Below, one piece after another: positions 1 to 7,900 of a DNA stretch of 64,000 nucleotides. Below the pieces are notes generated by a model. It was not told the origin of the DNA and searched no databases. It saw only the letters and a list, made by a program, of their open reading frames with translations. The stretch's first letter is position 1, and each line of letters starts with the position of its first letter. The translations under genes were made by a program, and so were the position numbers. The DNA comes from JAGOTP01 sp964582475 (GTDB lineage Bacteria > Patescibacteriota > Patescibacteriia > 2-12-FULL-60-25): assembly GCA_964582475.1 (NCBI GenBank), contig CAZOQS010000003.1, positions 1 through 64,000 on the forward strand, given 5' to 3'.

Positions 1-1383
1 GTCCGGAGGCATCAGACGGTTGAACGCGCCGACGAGAGCGCGACCGATCCTCGACCTGCGCGGCGGAGGGATGATCGGGTAGGTCGAGAGTCCCGCCGGA
101 ATCATCGTGATGAGGAGCGTGCCGAAGGTGAGGTTGCCCCACAGGCGGTGCTTCCACTCCGGCGCAGTAATCGCCGTGAGGAACATGGTGTACTCCTGGT
201 GACGGAATCCTTCGGGATCGGTCAGGAACCGCTCCCTTGCCGCTTCGTCCGTCTCCCACTTCTTGCTCCCGGGGACGTCCTCCTTGGCCATGTACGGCCG
301 GACGATTACCCGGTGCGATCCATAGGCGTTCTGGACGCTGTAGGCGATGGCTGCGAGGCCATCTCGCCAGCTCTCGTTCGAGAAGCCGACGACCATCAGC
401 ATCTCGGTTCGCATGCCGGCCGCCGTGCAGGCAGCACGGCAGGACTCGTACTCGGCCAGGGAGTTGTGACCCTTGTGGAGCCGCTTCCAGACCGCTTCCG
501 ACACACCGTCGACCCCGAAGCCGATGGTGTGCAGGCCGTAACGTCGCAGACGGTGGAGGATCTGCGGGTCACGCTCGATCGCTCGCTTCGTCATCTTGGT
601 GGTCGCCAGCATCCGCGCCCGGAAGTCGATCCCGTGACTGGCAGCGATGGAATGCGCCGCCTGGAGCGCCCCTTCCAGCTTGTGCGGGGTTTGAAGCCCA
701 TCCAGGTTGGAAAGGTAGACGTTCATCTCCCGCAGGCCGTACTTCGCCATCAGACCCGCGATGCAGTCGACCTCGTCCATGAGTCGGTCGAGATCGCGGT
801 ACTCTTCGCGCTGGCCCTTGGAGGCGGCGCAGAAGTCGCAGATGTAGCCGCATCCCTGTGAGGTGAATAGGCAGAACTCTCGGGAGAGGTATGCCTTGAG
901 GAGCTCCGGCGGGAGGCGCTCGAGCATGGGTCGCATCGAGACCTCGAACCGTCCCGGAATCCGCTTCAGCGTGACGTCGAGCGCCCGCTTCAAATCCTCG
1001 TCGTTCGCCACGTGACGCACGTCACCGTAGACGTCAGGCATGAAGATCCGATCGAACTGCTCGTGGGTCAGACGGGTCACGCCTTCGCCACCGACCAGCA
1101 CCGGACGGGTGTATCCCAGCTTCCGGAGCTCGAGAACGAGCTCACGGACACGCGGGATGATCGGGGTCCCGAGAACCGTGAACCCGATGCGATCGCTGCT
1201 CAGCAAGATCTCGCGCGTACGCGGATCACTGAGACCGGTCAGGTTGAAGTCGAGGATCTCGACCTCGTACCCGCCTGCTCCGAGAAGTCTGCTACCGAGG
1301 TTCACGATGGTCCCCGGCAGGTATATCTCCACCCGCCAGGGATTGGCGGGTTGAATGAGACAGATACGTTCGACTGACTTCAC
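1..1383 (-). CDS. B12-binding-type radical SAM protein (cassette 1, 3' end cut by window)
   Basis: A reading frame runs without a stop from a GTG at 1383 to the window edge (461 codons seen). A strong Shine-Dalgarno AAGGAGGT lies at 1391-1398, 7 nt upstream. The first ~150 residues resemble a cobalamin-binding-like Rossmann domain of the B12-radical SAM families. The radical SAM motif CxxxCxxC is Cys178, Cys182 and Cys185, in the context QGCGYICDFC, so a 4Fe-4S cluster and S-adenosylmethionine chemistry are expected. The substrate cannot be told. Codons are strongly GC-biased, unlike the backbone genes from 3.3 kb on. The plus-strand ORFs in this stretch are shadows. No consensus promoter was found in 1399-1532. 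Confidence 0.85.
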   Translation of the reverse strand, partial: MKSVERICLIQPANPWRVEIYLPGTIVNLGSRLLGAGGYEVEILDFNLTGLSDPRTREILLSSDRIGFTVLGTPIIPRVRELVLELRKLGYTRPVLVGGEGVTRLTHEQFDRIFMPDVYGDVRHVANDEDLKRALDVTLKRIPGRFEVSMRPMLERLPPELLKAYLSREFCLFTSQGCGYICDFCAASKGQREEYRDLDRLMDEVDCIAGLMAKYGLREMNVYLSNLDGLQTPHKLEGALQAAHSIAASHGIDFRARMLATTKMTKRAIERDPQILHRLRRYGLHTIGFGVDGVSEAVWKRLHKGHNSLAEYESCRAACTAAGMRTEMLMVVGFSNESWRDGLAAIAYSVQNAYGSHRVIVRPYMAKEDVPGSKKWETDEAARERFLTDPEGFRHQEYTMFLTAITAPEWKHRLWGNLTFGTLLITMIPAGLSTYPIIPPPRRSRIGRALVGAFNRLMPPD

Positions 1384-1390
1384 GAAATCG

Positions 1391-1398
1391 ACCTCCTT
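1391..1398 (-). promoter_or_regulatory. Strong Shine-Dalgarno deciding the GTG start of the radical SAM gene
   Basis: AAGGAGGT on the minus strand, 7 nt before GTG. It fixes the start of the open frame and is typical of the GC-rich cassettes, not of the backbone genes. Confidence 0.8.
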
Positions 1399-1532
1399 GT
1401 CTGCCGTGGACTGTTAACGTCGGTGCGTAGCGTAACTTCATCACGAACATGCCAAAAAGGCAATGTAATAAAAGGTTTTTCCGTCCCATCGATTAATGTG
1501 AGACATCAGCACAGAAAACGAATTCATCATTC

Positions 1533-1619
1533 AAACGAAACAGCGCACCCGAATAGCGAGAGCGCGAGGACTATCCGTTTGGGATAGTGCGCTGTTCGCT
1601 ACGCGGATGCGCGTAGTAG
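1533..1619 (-). repeat. 3' structured element, copy 1 (87 nt)
   Basis: Nearly identical to 2415-2500 (one substitution and one indel seen). It begins one base after the stop codon of the gene at 1621-2169. Read on the minus strand it folds as a small hairpin (CTACGCG with CGCGTAG) followed by an outer stem (AACAGCGCAC with GTGCGCTGTT) enclosing a TATCC/GGATA hairpin. A second CTAT-type segment could compete for GGATAG, so two inner folds are possible. There is no clear U-tract, so it could be a processing or stability element rather than a simple terminator. Confidence 0.8.
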
Positions 1620-1620
1620 T

Positions 1621-2169
1621 TCAGTTCGGCTGCGTGTAGAGCGCGAGCCGCTGGGCGAGCTCGACCGTGGGGTAGAACACGTCCTCAGCGGCGTCGCCCT
1701 CGCCGACCGTCTCCTTGCGGATCAGGCCGTCGGTGATGAGGCTGCGGAAGCCATCCATGACGCCGCGGGGCCCCATCATGAAGATGGTGGTGAAGGGGCC
1801 GGGCTTGCGCTCGGGCTGCTGCGGCTCCACGGGCTTCTTGGCGAGGAGCCAGTAGATGCCCAGCGTCACCACGCACAGCACGCGGTACCACCCGATCGCC
1901 TTGTCGAACTGGCGAAGCGAGTCGTAGTGCGCTTGCATCGTCTTGCCCTCCTCGGTGTGCGCGTCGTACTCGGCCTTCATCTGCTCGCCGATCTCGCGCC
2001 ACGCCACACCCGTCCACGCACCCTTCTCGTGGATGATCGTGAAGAGCCGCGCCGCGGCCTCCTCCTTCTCGGCCTTGCCGAACAGGGACGGGAGCATGTA
2101 GCGCGGGATGCGGAGGGCGCTGGGCTCGTAGGGCATCTTGTCGGTGATCGGGAAACGGGGCTCGCTCAT
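1621..2169 (-). CDS. Orphan protein with one membrane segment (cassette 2)
   Basis: 182 residues starting at the ATG after AGAGG (spacing ~6), giving MSEPRFPITDK. I recognise no family. A hydrophobic stretch near residues 117-132 (VLCVVTLGIYWLLA) followed by KK suggests one transmembrane helix. The N-terminal part is charged and helical, the C-terminal part amphipathic. Codons are GC-rich. It has its own consensus promoter (2231-2259) and the 87-nt 3' element. Its regulatory flanks match those of the next gene (2502-3017), yet the two proteins show no visible similarity. An upstream in-frame ATG at 2259 lies in the -35 hexamer and is not the start. Confidence 0.75.
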   Translation of the reverse strand: MSEPRFPITDKMPYEPSALRIPRYMLPSLFGKAEKEEAAARLFTIIHEKGAWTGVAWREIGEQMKAEYDAHTEEGKTMQAHYDSLRQFDKAIGWYRVLCVVTLGIYWLLAKKPVEPQQPERKPGPFTTIFMMGPRGVMDGFRSLITDGLIRKETVGEGDAAEDVFYPTVELAQRLALYTQPN

Positions 2170-2230
2170 GATGGACCTCTCGGAATGTGCGGTGTGGCGT
2201 TCCCTGCCACAAGGGGTCATTTGACAAAAT

Positions 2231-2259
2231 AATATAACACAAAAAAGCGGTTTTGTCAA
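2231..2259 (-). promoter_or_regulatory. Sigma70-type promoter of cassette 2
   Basis: TTGACA (2254-2259), 17-nt spacer, TATATT (2231-2236) on the minus strand. The -10 is bracketed by a TTGACAAAA/TTTTGTCAA inverted repeat (2221-2229 and 2251-2259), possibly an operator or chance. The leader contains CCCCTTGTGGCAGGG, a small hairpin shared with cassette 3. Confidence 0.8.
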
Positions 2260-2279
2260 CCACCTTGGACTAATAAACT

Positions 2280-2384
2280 AGTTTTTTGGCTTATCAAGTA
2301 ATTGTTCAGTCCTTGGGTCATCATCTAAAAAGCTCTGTTCTCCAGCTTGGATTTCTCCAAGAGTAAGAGATATATCTTCTCCTC
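2280..2384 (-). pseudogene. Short coding remnant with SLTLxEIxAGE peptide, copy 1
   Basis: Between the cassette 2 promoter and the 3' element of cassette 3, a stop-bounded frame on the minus strand reads ISLTLGEIQAGEQSF, then an acidic tail ending at TAG. No start codon is visible, and the neighbouring frame upstream also looks coding, which suggests a frameshifted tail. A related peptide occurs at 3109-3228. Confidence 0.35.
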
Positions 2385-2414
2385 AATTTCAATGATTAAA
2401 TGATAGTGCTTTAG

Positions 2415-2500
2415 AAACGAAACAGCGCACCCGGATAGCGAGAGCGCGAGGACTATCCGTTTGGATAGTGCGCTGTTCGCTACGCGGATGCGCGTAGTAG
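2415..2500 (-). repeat. 3' structured element, copy 2 (86 nt)
   Basis: Second copy of the element at 1533-1619, placed the same way just after the stop of the gene at 2502-3017. Here CTATCC occurs twice around GGATAG, making two mutually exclusive hairpins possible inside the AACAGCGCAC/GTGCGCTGTT stem. Confidence 0.8.
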
Positions 2501-2501
2501 G

Positions 2502-3017
2502 TCAGGTGGCCGGGACCGGGTCGGTGGAGACCTCGGAGCCCTTGTTCCACACGTGGTGGAAGTTGACGCTGTCTGGCGTCGGCGCCTCGCAGAAGCCGCC
2601 CGAGTGCCCGATCTGGTAGAGTGAGCAGTGGCGGCCCCGCAGTTCGAACGACGGCAGTCGGCGCACCTTGCCCCGCAAGCGGAGCACGATCCCCGGGATG
2701 ACCGAGGAGTGGTGCAGCTCGATGTTGCCGAAGCGCCCGCCGTCGCTGATGTCGATGAAGAACTTGGTCTTGATGACCTCGATCTCCTCGTCGGTGAGGT
2801 TGTTGATCTCGCCGATCTCGTACCAGAGGTACGTGTTGACCGTCTCGCCCCACGGGCTGCCGACCAGCGCGAGCTTACGCTCGTCGGCTTCGGGGAGCCG
2901 CCAATCGAAGTTGGACTCGGCGGGCGGGGGCGCGATCACCTCGTCGGTGGGGGCCTGGTTGGCCGTGGAGCCGGTGAAGAGAGCGAAGAGGTTGCGGAGA
3001 AACGCGGGAATCTGCAT
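2502..3017 (-). CDS. Orphan soluble protein (cassette 3)
   Basis: 171 residues starting MQIPAFLRNLF, 7 nt after the Shine-Dalgarno GGAGG. No family recognised. The N-terminus is short and hydrophobic, followed by a Pro-rich stretch (VIAPPPAES) and a globular-looking region with no further hydrophobic segment. GC-rich codons. Promoter, leader and 3' element are near copies of those of cassette 2, while the coding sequence is unrelated, as if coding content had been exchanged between constant flanks. Confidence 0.75.
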   Translation of the reverse strand: MQIPAFLRNLFALFTGSTANQAPTDEVIAPPPAESNFDWRLPEADERKLALVGSPWGETVNTYLWYEIGEINNLTDEEIEVIKTKFFIDISDGGRFGNIELHHSSVIPGIVLRLRGKVRRLPSFELRGRHCSLYQIGHSGGFCEAPTPDSVNFHHVWNKGSEVSTDPVPAT

Positions 3018-3076
3018 GGGGAAACCTCCGAAGGTGCAAGCGGCATACCCTGCCACAGGGGTCATTTCGACATAAT

Positions 3077-3105
3077 AAAGTATCATAAAAAGATGATTTT
3101 GTCAA
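3077..3105 (-). promoter_or_regulatory. Sigma70-type promoter of cassette 3
   Basis: TTGACA (3100-3105), 17-nt spacer, TACTTT (3077-3082). The following leader carries CCCCTGTGGCAGGG, nearly identical to the leader of cassette 2. Confidence 0.75.
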
Positions 3106-3108
3106 TCA

Positions 3109-3228
3109 TACTAGTAATAAAATGCTTTACTTCTACTTATGTTGGCTTCTTCAGCCGTGAAATAATCTACGTAAAAACTACTACTCTCCTCCCCAGCCCA
3201 AATCTCATCAAGAGTTAACGAGAAACAA
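3109..3228 (-). pseudogene. Short coding remnant with SLTLxEIxAGE peptide, copy 2
   Basis: A stop-bounded minus-strand frame reads FSLTLDEIWAGEESSSF and ends at TAG just upstream of the cassette 3 promoter. It matches the remnant at 2280-2384 in SLTLxEIxAGExS. No ATG start. It may be the tail of a small paralogous gene family interrupted by the cassettes, or part of the mobile unit. Confidence 0.35.
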
Positions 3229-3247
3229 AAAAGACTTCCCTACTAGG

Positions 3248-3277
3248 AAAAATCTCACGCATTGGCGTGAGATTTTT
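3248..3277 (-). terminator. Intrinsic terminator
   Basis: Inverted repeat AAAAATCTCACGC / GCGTGAGATTTTT with a 4-nt loop, downstream of the gene at 3309-4031. It would also work on the plus strand. Confidence 0.85.
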
Positions 3278-3308
3278 GATTCCGTTTGTTTTTATTCCAA
3301 CTCCCTCC

Positions 3309-4031
3309 CTATTTTCCCTCTTTCTTCTTGAATGCTTCCAAAGCCGCATCCAATGCTTCCTGCTCTTGTGGAGTAAAGTCCTGCTGCACTGTTGGCTCAT
3401 AATCGTCATCGTTACTAGGCGATCGAGCAACAACAGCCGACGTATCGGACACGGTCTCTTTGGAGACGGAGGGGACATCCGCATCCATTTTTGGCTTGAT
3501 TTTCGTCACAGCTCTCAGTACCGTTGTCTGTTCTCTTTCTGGGACGGAACGTTTTGCCCCCGCCTCTCCCGCGGCAGAGCCTCCTGTAAATTCAGTAATG
3601 ATCGCTTTTGGATCACGTTCAACCACCTCGAAGATCTCAGTCGCCATCGCTCTGCGTAATGCGGGGGCATTTCTTGTTGCTTGATAGGCTGCGTAGGCTG
3701 ATCTGCCCATTTTTACAACAAGTCCTGGCTTTGCTTTAAATGTAACTCGTACAACACCTTCGCGGGCTTCATTCAGCTCGGCCGACGATGGAACGGGTGG
3801 CGGAATCGGAAGCTCACTTAACGAGTTAACAATTCTGTCAGCATTTTTCGGCAGCTTTAAATATCCTGAAAGAATTCTTAAAACCGGGATCTTCTCTTTT
3901 GGGGGAAGCTCATTAAATTCCGCCTTAAACTCATCTGTGACTCTGCCTTTAATCAAGGCTTTATCAATTTCTGGCTCAATAGCTCTCGGCTTTTCTGCTC
4001 CTGAAGGTGAGTTCTTCTGTTGCATGGTCAT
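3309..4031 (-). CDS. Uncharacterised charged protein
   Basis: 240 residues starting MTMQQKNSPSG. The ATG follows TATCT, the start style of backbone genes in this window. The next ATG, two codons on, is equally possible. No signal peptide or membrane segment. The middle (~residues 70-150) looks folded. The last ~70 residues are low-complexity, then end in an acidic/helical segment (TPQEQEALDAALEAFKKKEGK-like). No family recognised. It lies downstream of the MEMO1-like gene on the same strand with an 81-bp gap and may share its transcript. A good terminator follows. Confidence 0.75.
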   Translation of the reverse strand: MTMQQKNSPSGAEKPRAIEPEIDKALIKGRVTDEFKAEFNELPPKEKIPVLRILSGYLKLPKNADRIVNSLSELPIPPPVPSSAELNEAREGVVRVTFKAKPGLVVKMGRSAYAAYQATRNAPALRRAMATEIFEVVERDPKAIITEFTGGSAAGEAGAKRSVPEREQTTVLRAVTKIKPKMDADVPSVSKETVSDTSAVVARSPSNDDDYEPTVQQDFTPQEQEALDAALEAFKKKEGK

Positions 4032-4112
4032 AGATATGTGTAAGTATACACCCACTCTAAGGCAAAAACGATTTCACACAGATCAATTAGCTCAAGGGTA
4101 TTACTCCCGTGA

Positions 4113-4970
4113 TCAAATGCCCCACATTCCCGTGATGTAGCTCGTCGTATACGCAGCCGATCCCCCGTACCGAGAAGAAATATCCCAATCTAAAACCTCA
4201 AACGTACTTGGCCCGAGCGTCCGCAACGCAATCCAAATCCCCTTTCCAAAATCGAGATGGTCATCTTTCGCCGACCAAAAGAAGGCAGCCGCACTCTGAT
4301 CAAAGGCGCGAAGGGTTTCTTGGTCCTTTCGAAGAGCTATTTTCTCTGGAAGATAATGCGACATGTCTGACGACACAATCAGCACCGTGTCTTTGTTGAG
4401 GAGTTTTTTCAGCTCTTCGCTCAGACGCTCTGCATCCTTTCTACTCACATCTGACCGAACAACAATTGGAACGATTTTTGCATTTGGAGCCGTTTCCATC
4501 AAAAACGGGATGAGTGCCCCAACCGCGTGCTCTTTTTGGAAGATGGCTGGTTGGGAAGTCGCAATCTTTGCACGCAGTAATTGATTCACCGCCGCCTCCT
4601 CAACCAAAATCTGTTTCTTTCCCCATTGGTAGCGCACCTTTGCGGTTGTAATCGTCGTTTGCCCCTGGAAGAAGTGATCTGGTGCGAGAATGATCACGCG
4701 TTTTATTTCTGGTCGACAACTCGTGAGCCGTCGAAAGAGTTTCCAAAGAAGATCCGAGGCGAGCGCGTGATGGTTCACAAGCGCCCCCTTCACAGACGCG
4801 CAGCTTTTTGGATCAACCTTCGGAGCAGGCAGCGCACGCGCTTGGTCAAAGCGTGCTCGCTCAAGGAATCGTTCCACCGGAATGCTGTTCGGATTCCCTA
4901 CCCCCAGACACACAAACACCGCCAAGCTGAGCGTGGCGGTGCGTATGCAACGTGTAAACGTTTGATTCAT
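4113..4970 (-). CDS. MEMO1 family (AmmeMemoRadiSam B-like) protein, exported
   Basis: 285 residues. An N-terminal hydrophobic segment (~residues 11-25) suggests export or membrane anchoring, which is unusual for the family. Family marks include VNHHALAS, LAPDHFFQG and SSDMSHYLP, where the dioxygenase-like fold normally places metal-binding His and Asp residues. The biochemical role of MEMO proteins in bacteria is unclear. The gene starts 9 bp after the stop of the giant alpha-2-macroglobulin-like gene, so sigma factor, macroglobulin-like protein and this gene probably form one operon. An envelope-linked role is inference. Confidence 0.8.
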   Translation of the reverse strand: MNQTFTRCIRTATLSLAVFVCLGVGNPNSIPVERFLERARFDQARALPAPKVDPKSCASVKGALVNHHALASDLLWKLFRRLTSCRPEIKRVIILAPDHFFQGQTTITTAKVRYQWGKKQILVEEAAVNQLLRAKIATSQPAIFQKEHAVGALIPFLMETAPNAKIVPIVVRSDVSRKDAERLSEELKKLLNKDTVLIVSSDMSHYLPEKIALRKDQETLRAFDQSAAAFFWSAKDDHLDFGKGIWIALRTLGPSTFEVLDWDISSRYGGSAAYTTSYITGMWGI

Positions 4971-4979
4971 GCCTACAAG

Positions 4980-7900
4980 TTAACGAACCGTGATGGTCTG
5001 CTCTTCCGAATGCGTAGCAACCGACGGAGTGTCAAACCGCTGCATCAGGGCTGGCTCGGCCCGGTACGTTCCGCGAGAAGTTACTTTAACGCGATACTTG
5101 AAGTCGCGTGTCTGATCCCCCTTACAAGCGACAAACGAGATCGTATTCGACTGCAAGAAGAGCGGCTGTGGCATCTCGAGCGTCGTCTGAGACAGTGGCT
5201 GGAGGTTCGCGGGGAGATCATCCTGAATCAGGGCGCAGCCATCCAGCGAAGACGTCGCGAAACGCGGTACAAGCGTGATGACGAGCTCATCCCCTTCCAC
5301 GAGTTGATCCAGAGCCTTCGAGGCCTCATAGCGGCGTGTAAGCGACAAGGAAGGGCTCTTCGTCGGCAAACCTGAGACCGGACGCAGATAGCTCAGCACA
5401 ACTGGTCCAGAAACATTCAGGATGCGGAAGTTGGCCATTTGCACGGGCGACAGCACGATCGTTTTAAGCGGGGTCTCCTTGAGCTGAATTGTTTCGGTGC
5501 GCGCACCATCCGTCCACTGCACCATGCCATCCTCTGCAGGAATGTGCTGCAAACGGAAGGCGAGGTAGCGCACCTTCGCCAAAACCGGGAAGGCCTCTGA
5601 TGACCAATTCTGTTCGATGAAGGCGTTCAGCTGAGCAGCTTGTGGCAAGAGCAAGCGCTCTGCCAACGCGGCCGCCTCAGCCGTTGCTTCGTACGTTTCA
5701 GGAGAAGATTCTGTACCGATGCGGATGAAGCGCTGCCCATCTCGTAACACCGAGTCGTCGATCAATTCGCGCATCAACTGACCGGCGCGTTCCGTATCTC
5801 CAACGACCGCCAAACCTTCAACGATCGCGAGTGTCTCTTGAGGAGCTCGATCTGTCAGCGTTGCCGCTTGTTGCAAGTCGAGTACGACTGGTGCGCGTAA
5901 AGCCGCAAGACCCGCCATCGCTTGCAGACGTTCTAACCGATTCGCCCCATTCACAAGTTTACCTGCAAGATAGGTTCGGAGCTGCCAAGCGTCGACCGCA
6001 TCGGGTTTCGTCAAGGCAATCTGCATCGAGAGTGGTACTTCGGATGAGCCGTAGGGCAACAAGCGAAGACCCCCTTCTTCCGGCGTTTGAATATCTAAGA
6101 GTGAACCATCTTCTATTTTCACCGTTTCCCCATACGCGGATTGGAGCAGCTCACGCGCGACTGCTGCCGCTACACGAGCATCCGAACGCAGTGATTGCGT
6201 TTCCGCCAGACTCCGCAGCGAAGGATACAAACTCGTTCGGCCACGAGCGCTGACAACCAGTTGAGTTGTTTCTGTACTCACTGCCGACAAAGCCATCCCT
6301 GCGCTTGGTTCAAGTGTCACTAACTCCTGACGCACGATGCGCGTTGTTTCTACCTCGAGCGTGCGTTCCATGCGATCGCTAAATGCTCCTTGAGAGACGC
6401 CCACTGTTACAAGATGAGATCCGGACTGAAGTTTTGGAACAGCTACATAAATTGACTGACCAGCTGTGCCCGTTGCCGCATAGTTCATAAGACCCAGCGA
6501 TGGCGCATTCAAGCTGAACGTCACTCCTTCGCCTGCTCGCAAGCCTGAGCCAAACGCTCGTAGCTTCAAGACGGGCTGGTCCGTCGTGAGTACACGCGCA
6601 GGAATTACCGCATCCACGAAGACTTCTTTCGCCACCTGCAGATTGTGCGTTCCAGCACCTGCGCGGAGATCCGTTCCGAGAGCAATAGCCGTGACGCGCC
6701 ACGAGGTCAGGTTATCCGGCAAGACAATCTCGGCCGTTCCCATCCCTTGCGAATCAAGTGCGATGAGACCCGTTCCTGCAACATCCTTGAACAAACGACG
6801 TGCTGCTTGGCCACGGTCACCCGAACCGCCGCCACCCATCTCTGCACCACCGCCGCTAAAGAGCCAATCCCCCATGTGCGAGGCGCGCTGGAAGAGCATG
6901 CCATCTGCCACATAGGTATTAATCCACTGAAGTGGGTCTTCTTCGTAGAAGCCGCTGACTGCCAAGAGGGATTCATCAACGACCGCATACGCAACCTTCG
7001 CATCACTCAATCCAGGCTGACCTTCTTTTGCTTTCACTTGAATGCGGACGGTTGCTTTCTCCCCTGGTCGGTAACTCGTTTTATCGCTTGTCACTTGCAC
7101 ATCGAGTGTTCGATCCTCTTTATCCAAGAACACGACGACATCTGACGTGAAGAAGCGACGACCACTAAAGACTACGCCGCGCAACGTCGCATTTGGGATA
7201 AGCGATTCACTGAACGTCGTTTCCCACGAGGCCGACGTCGAGCGCACAACCTGTTTGATGCCACGCGACAACGTGAGGAACAATACGCCCGGCCCCTGAC
7301 GCACATCAAAGGTCGAGGTCCCCATCTGGAACGTTGGCTTCAAGACCTCACCGACATGGACATCGCGATTATCACCTTTTCCCTCAAGGATGAGGTGGGG
7401 CGCCGTATCACCCGCTCCCGCCGGCAGATACCAACCCCGAGCGATGGAAGTCGTGAAGCGTGAGTAATGCTCTTTTCCATCTTCGCCTTGAACCGAAATC
7501 TCATAGAACTCACGATCATCCTGGAACGGGAACGTGTAGCGTGCGCGACCGTTTCCATCGGTTTCAAGTGTGAAGTCAACCGGTGGATCCTGACGACGTT
7601 CATAGCGATAGTACGGAACGACTTTCTTTTCGATTGCGTCGTACCACACGCCATCCTGAATCCGTTCATACCGCACCCCGATCACCTGACCACGCAGTTT
7701 GCGACCAGACCAGACGGCTCCAACTTCATCCAGTTCTTTTGAGAGATCACGGCGATAGGTCTGGAGCGTGAGCTCTGCACGATCCCCTACTTCTTTTACA
7801 TCTCCGCGGAGATCAATCTCCGCACCAACGACCTCCGCCATCGCTGAACCAACGATCTGCGCTTCTTCGCCCTCCATCGGATAGATCGCCACCATGAGCT

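Noticed and set aside
148..1377. Plus-strand ORFs over the first 1.4 kb
   Set aside because: They are antisense to the radical SAM frame, which has the Shine-Dalgarno and the CxxxCxxC motif.
1533..2500. Integron attC sites
   Set aside because: The 86-87 nt elements are cassette-like and folded, but lack the GTTRRRY/RYYYAAC core boxes, and no integrase is in the window.
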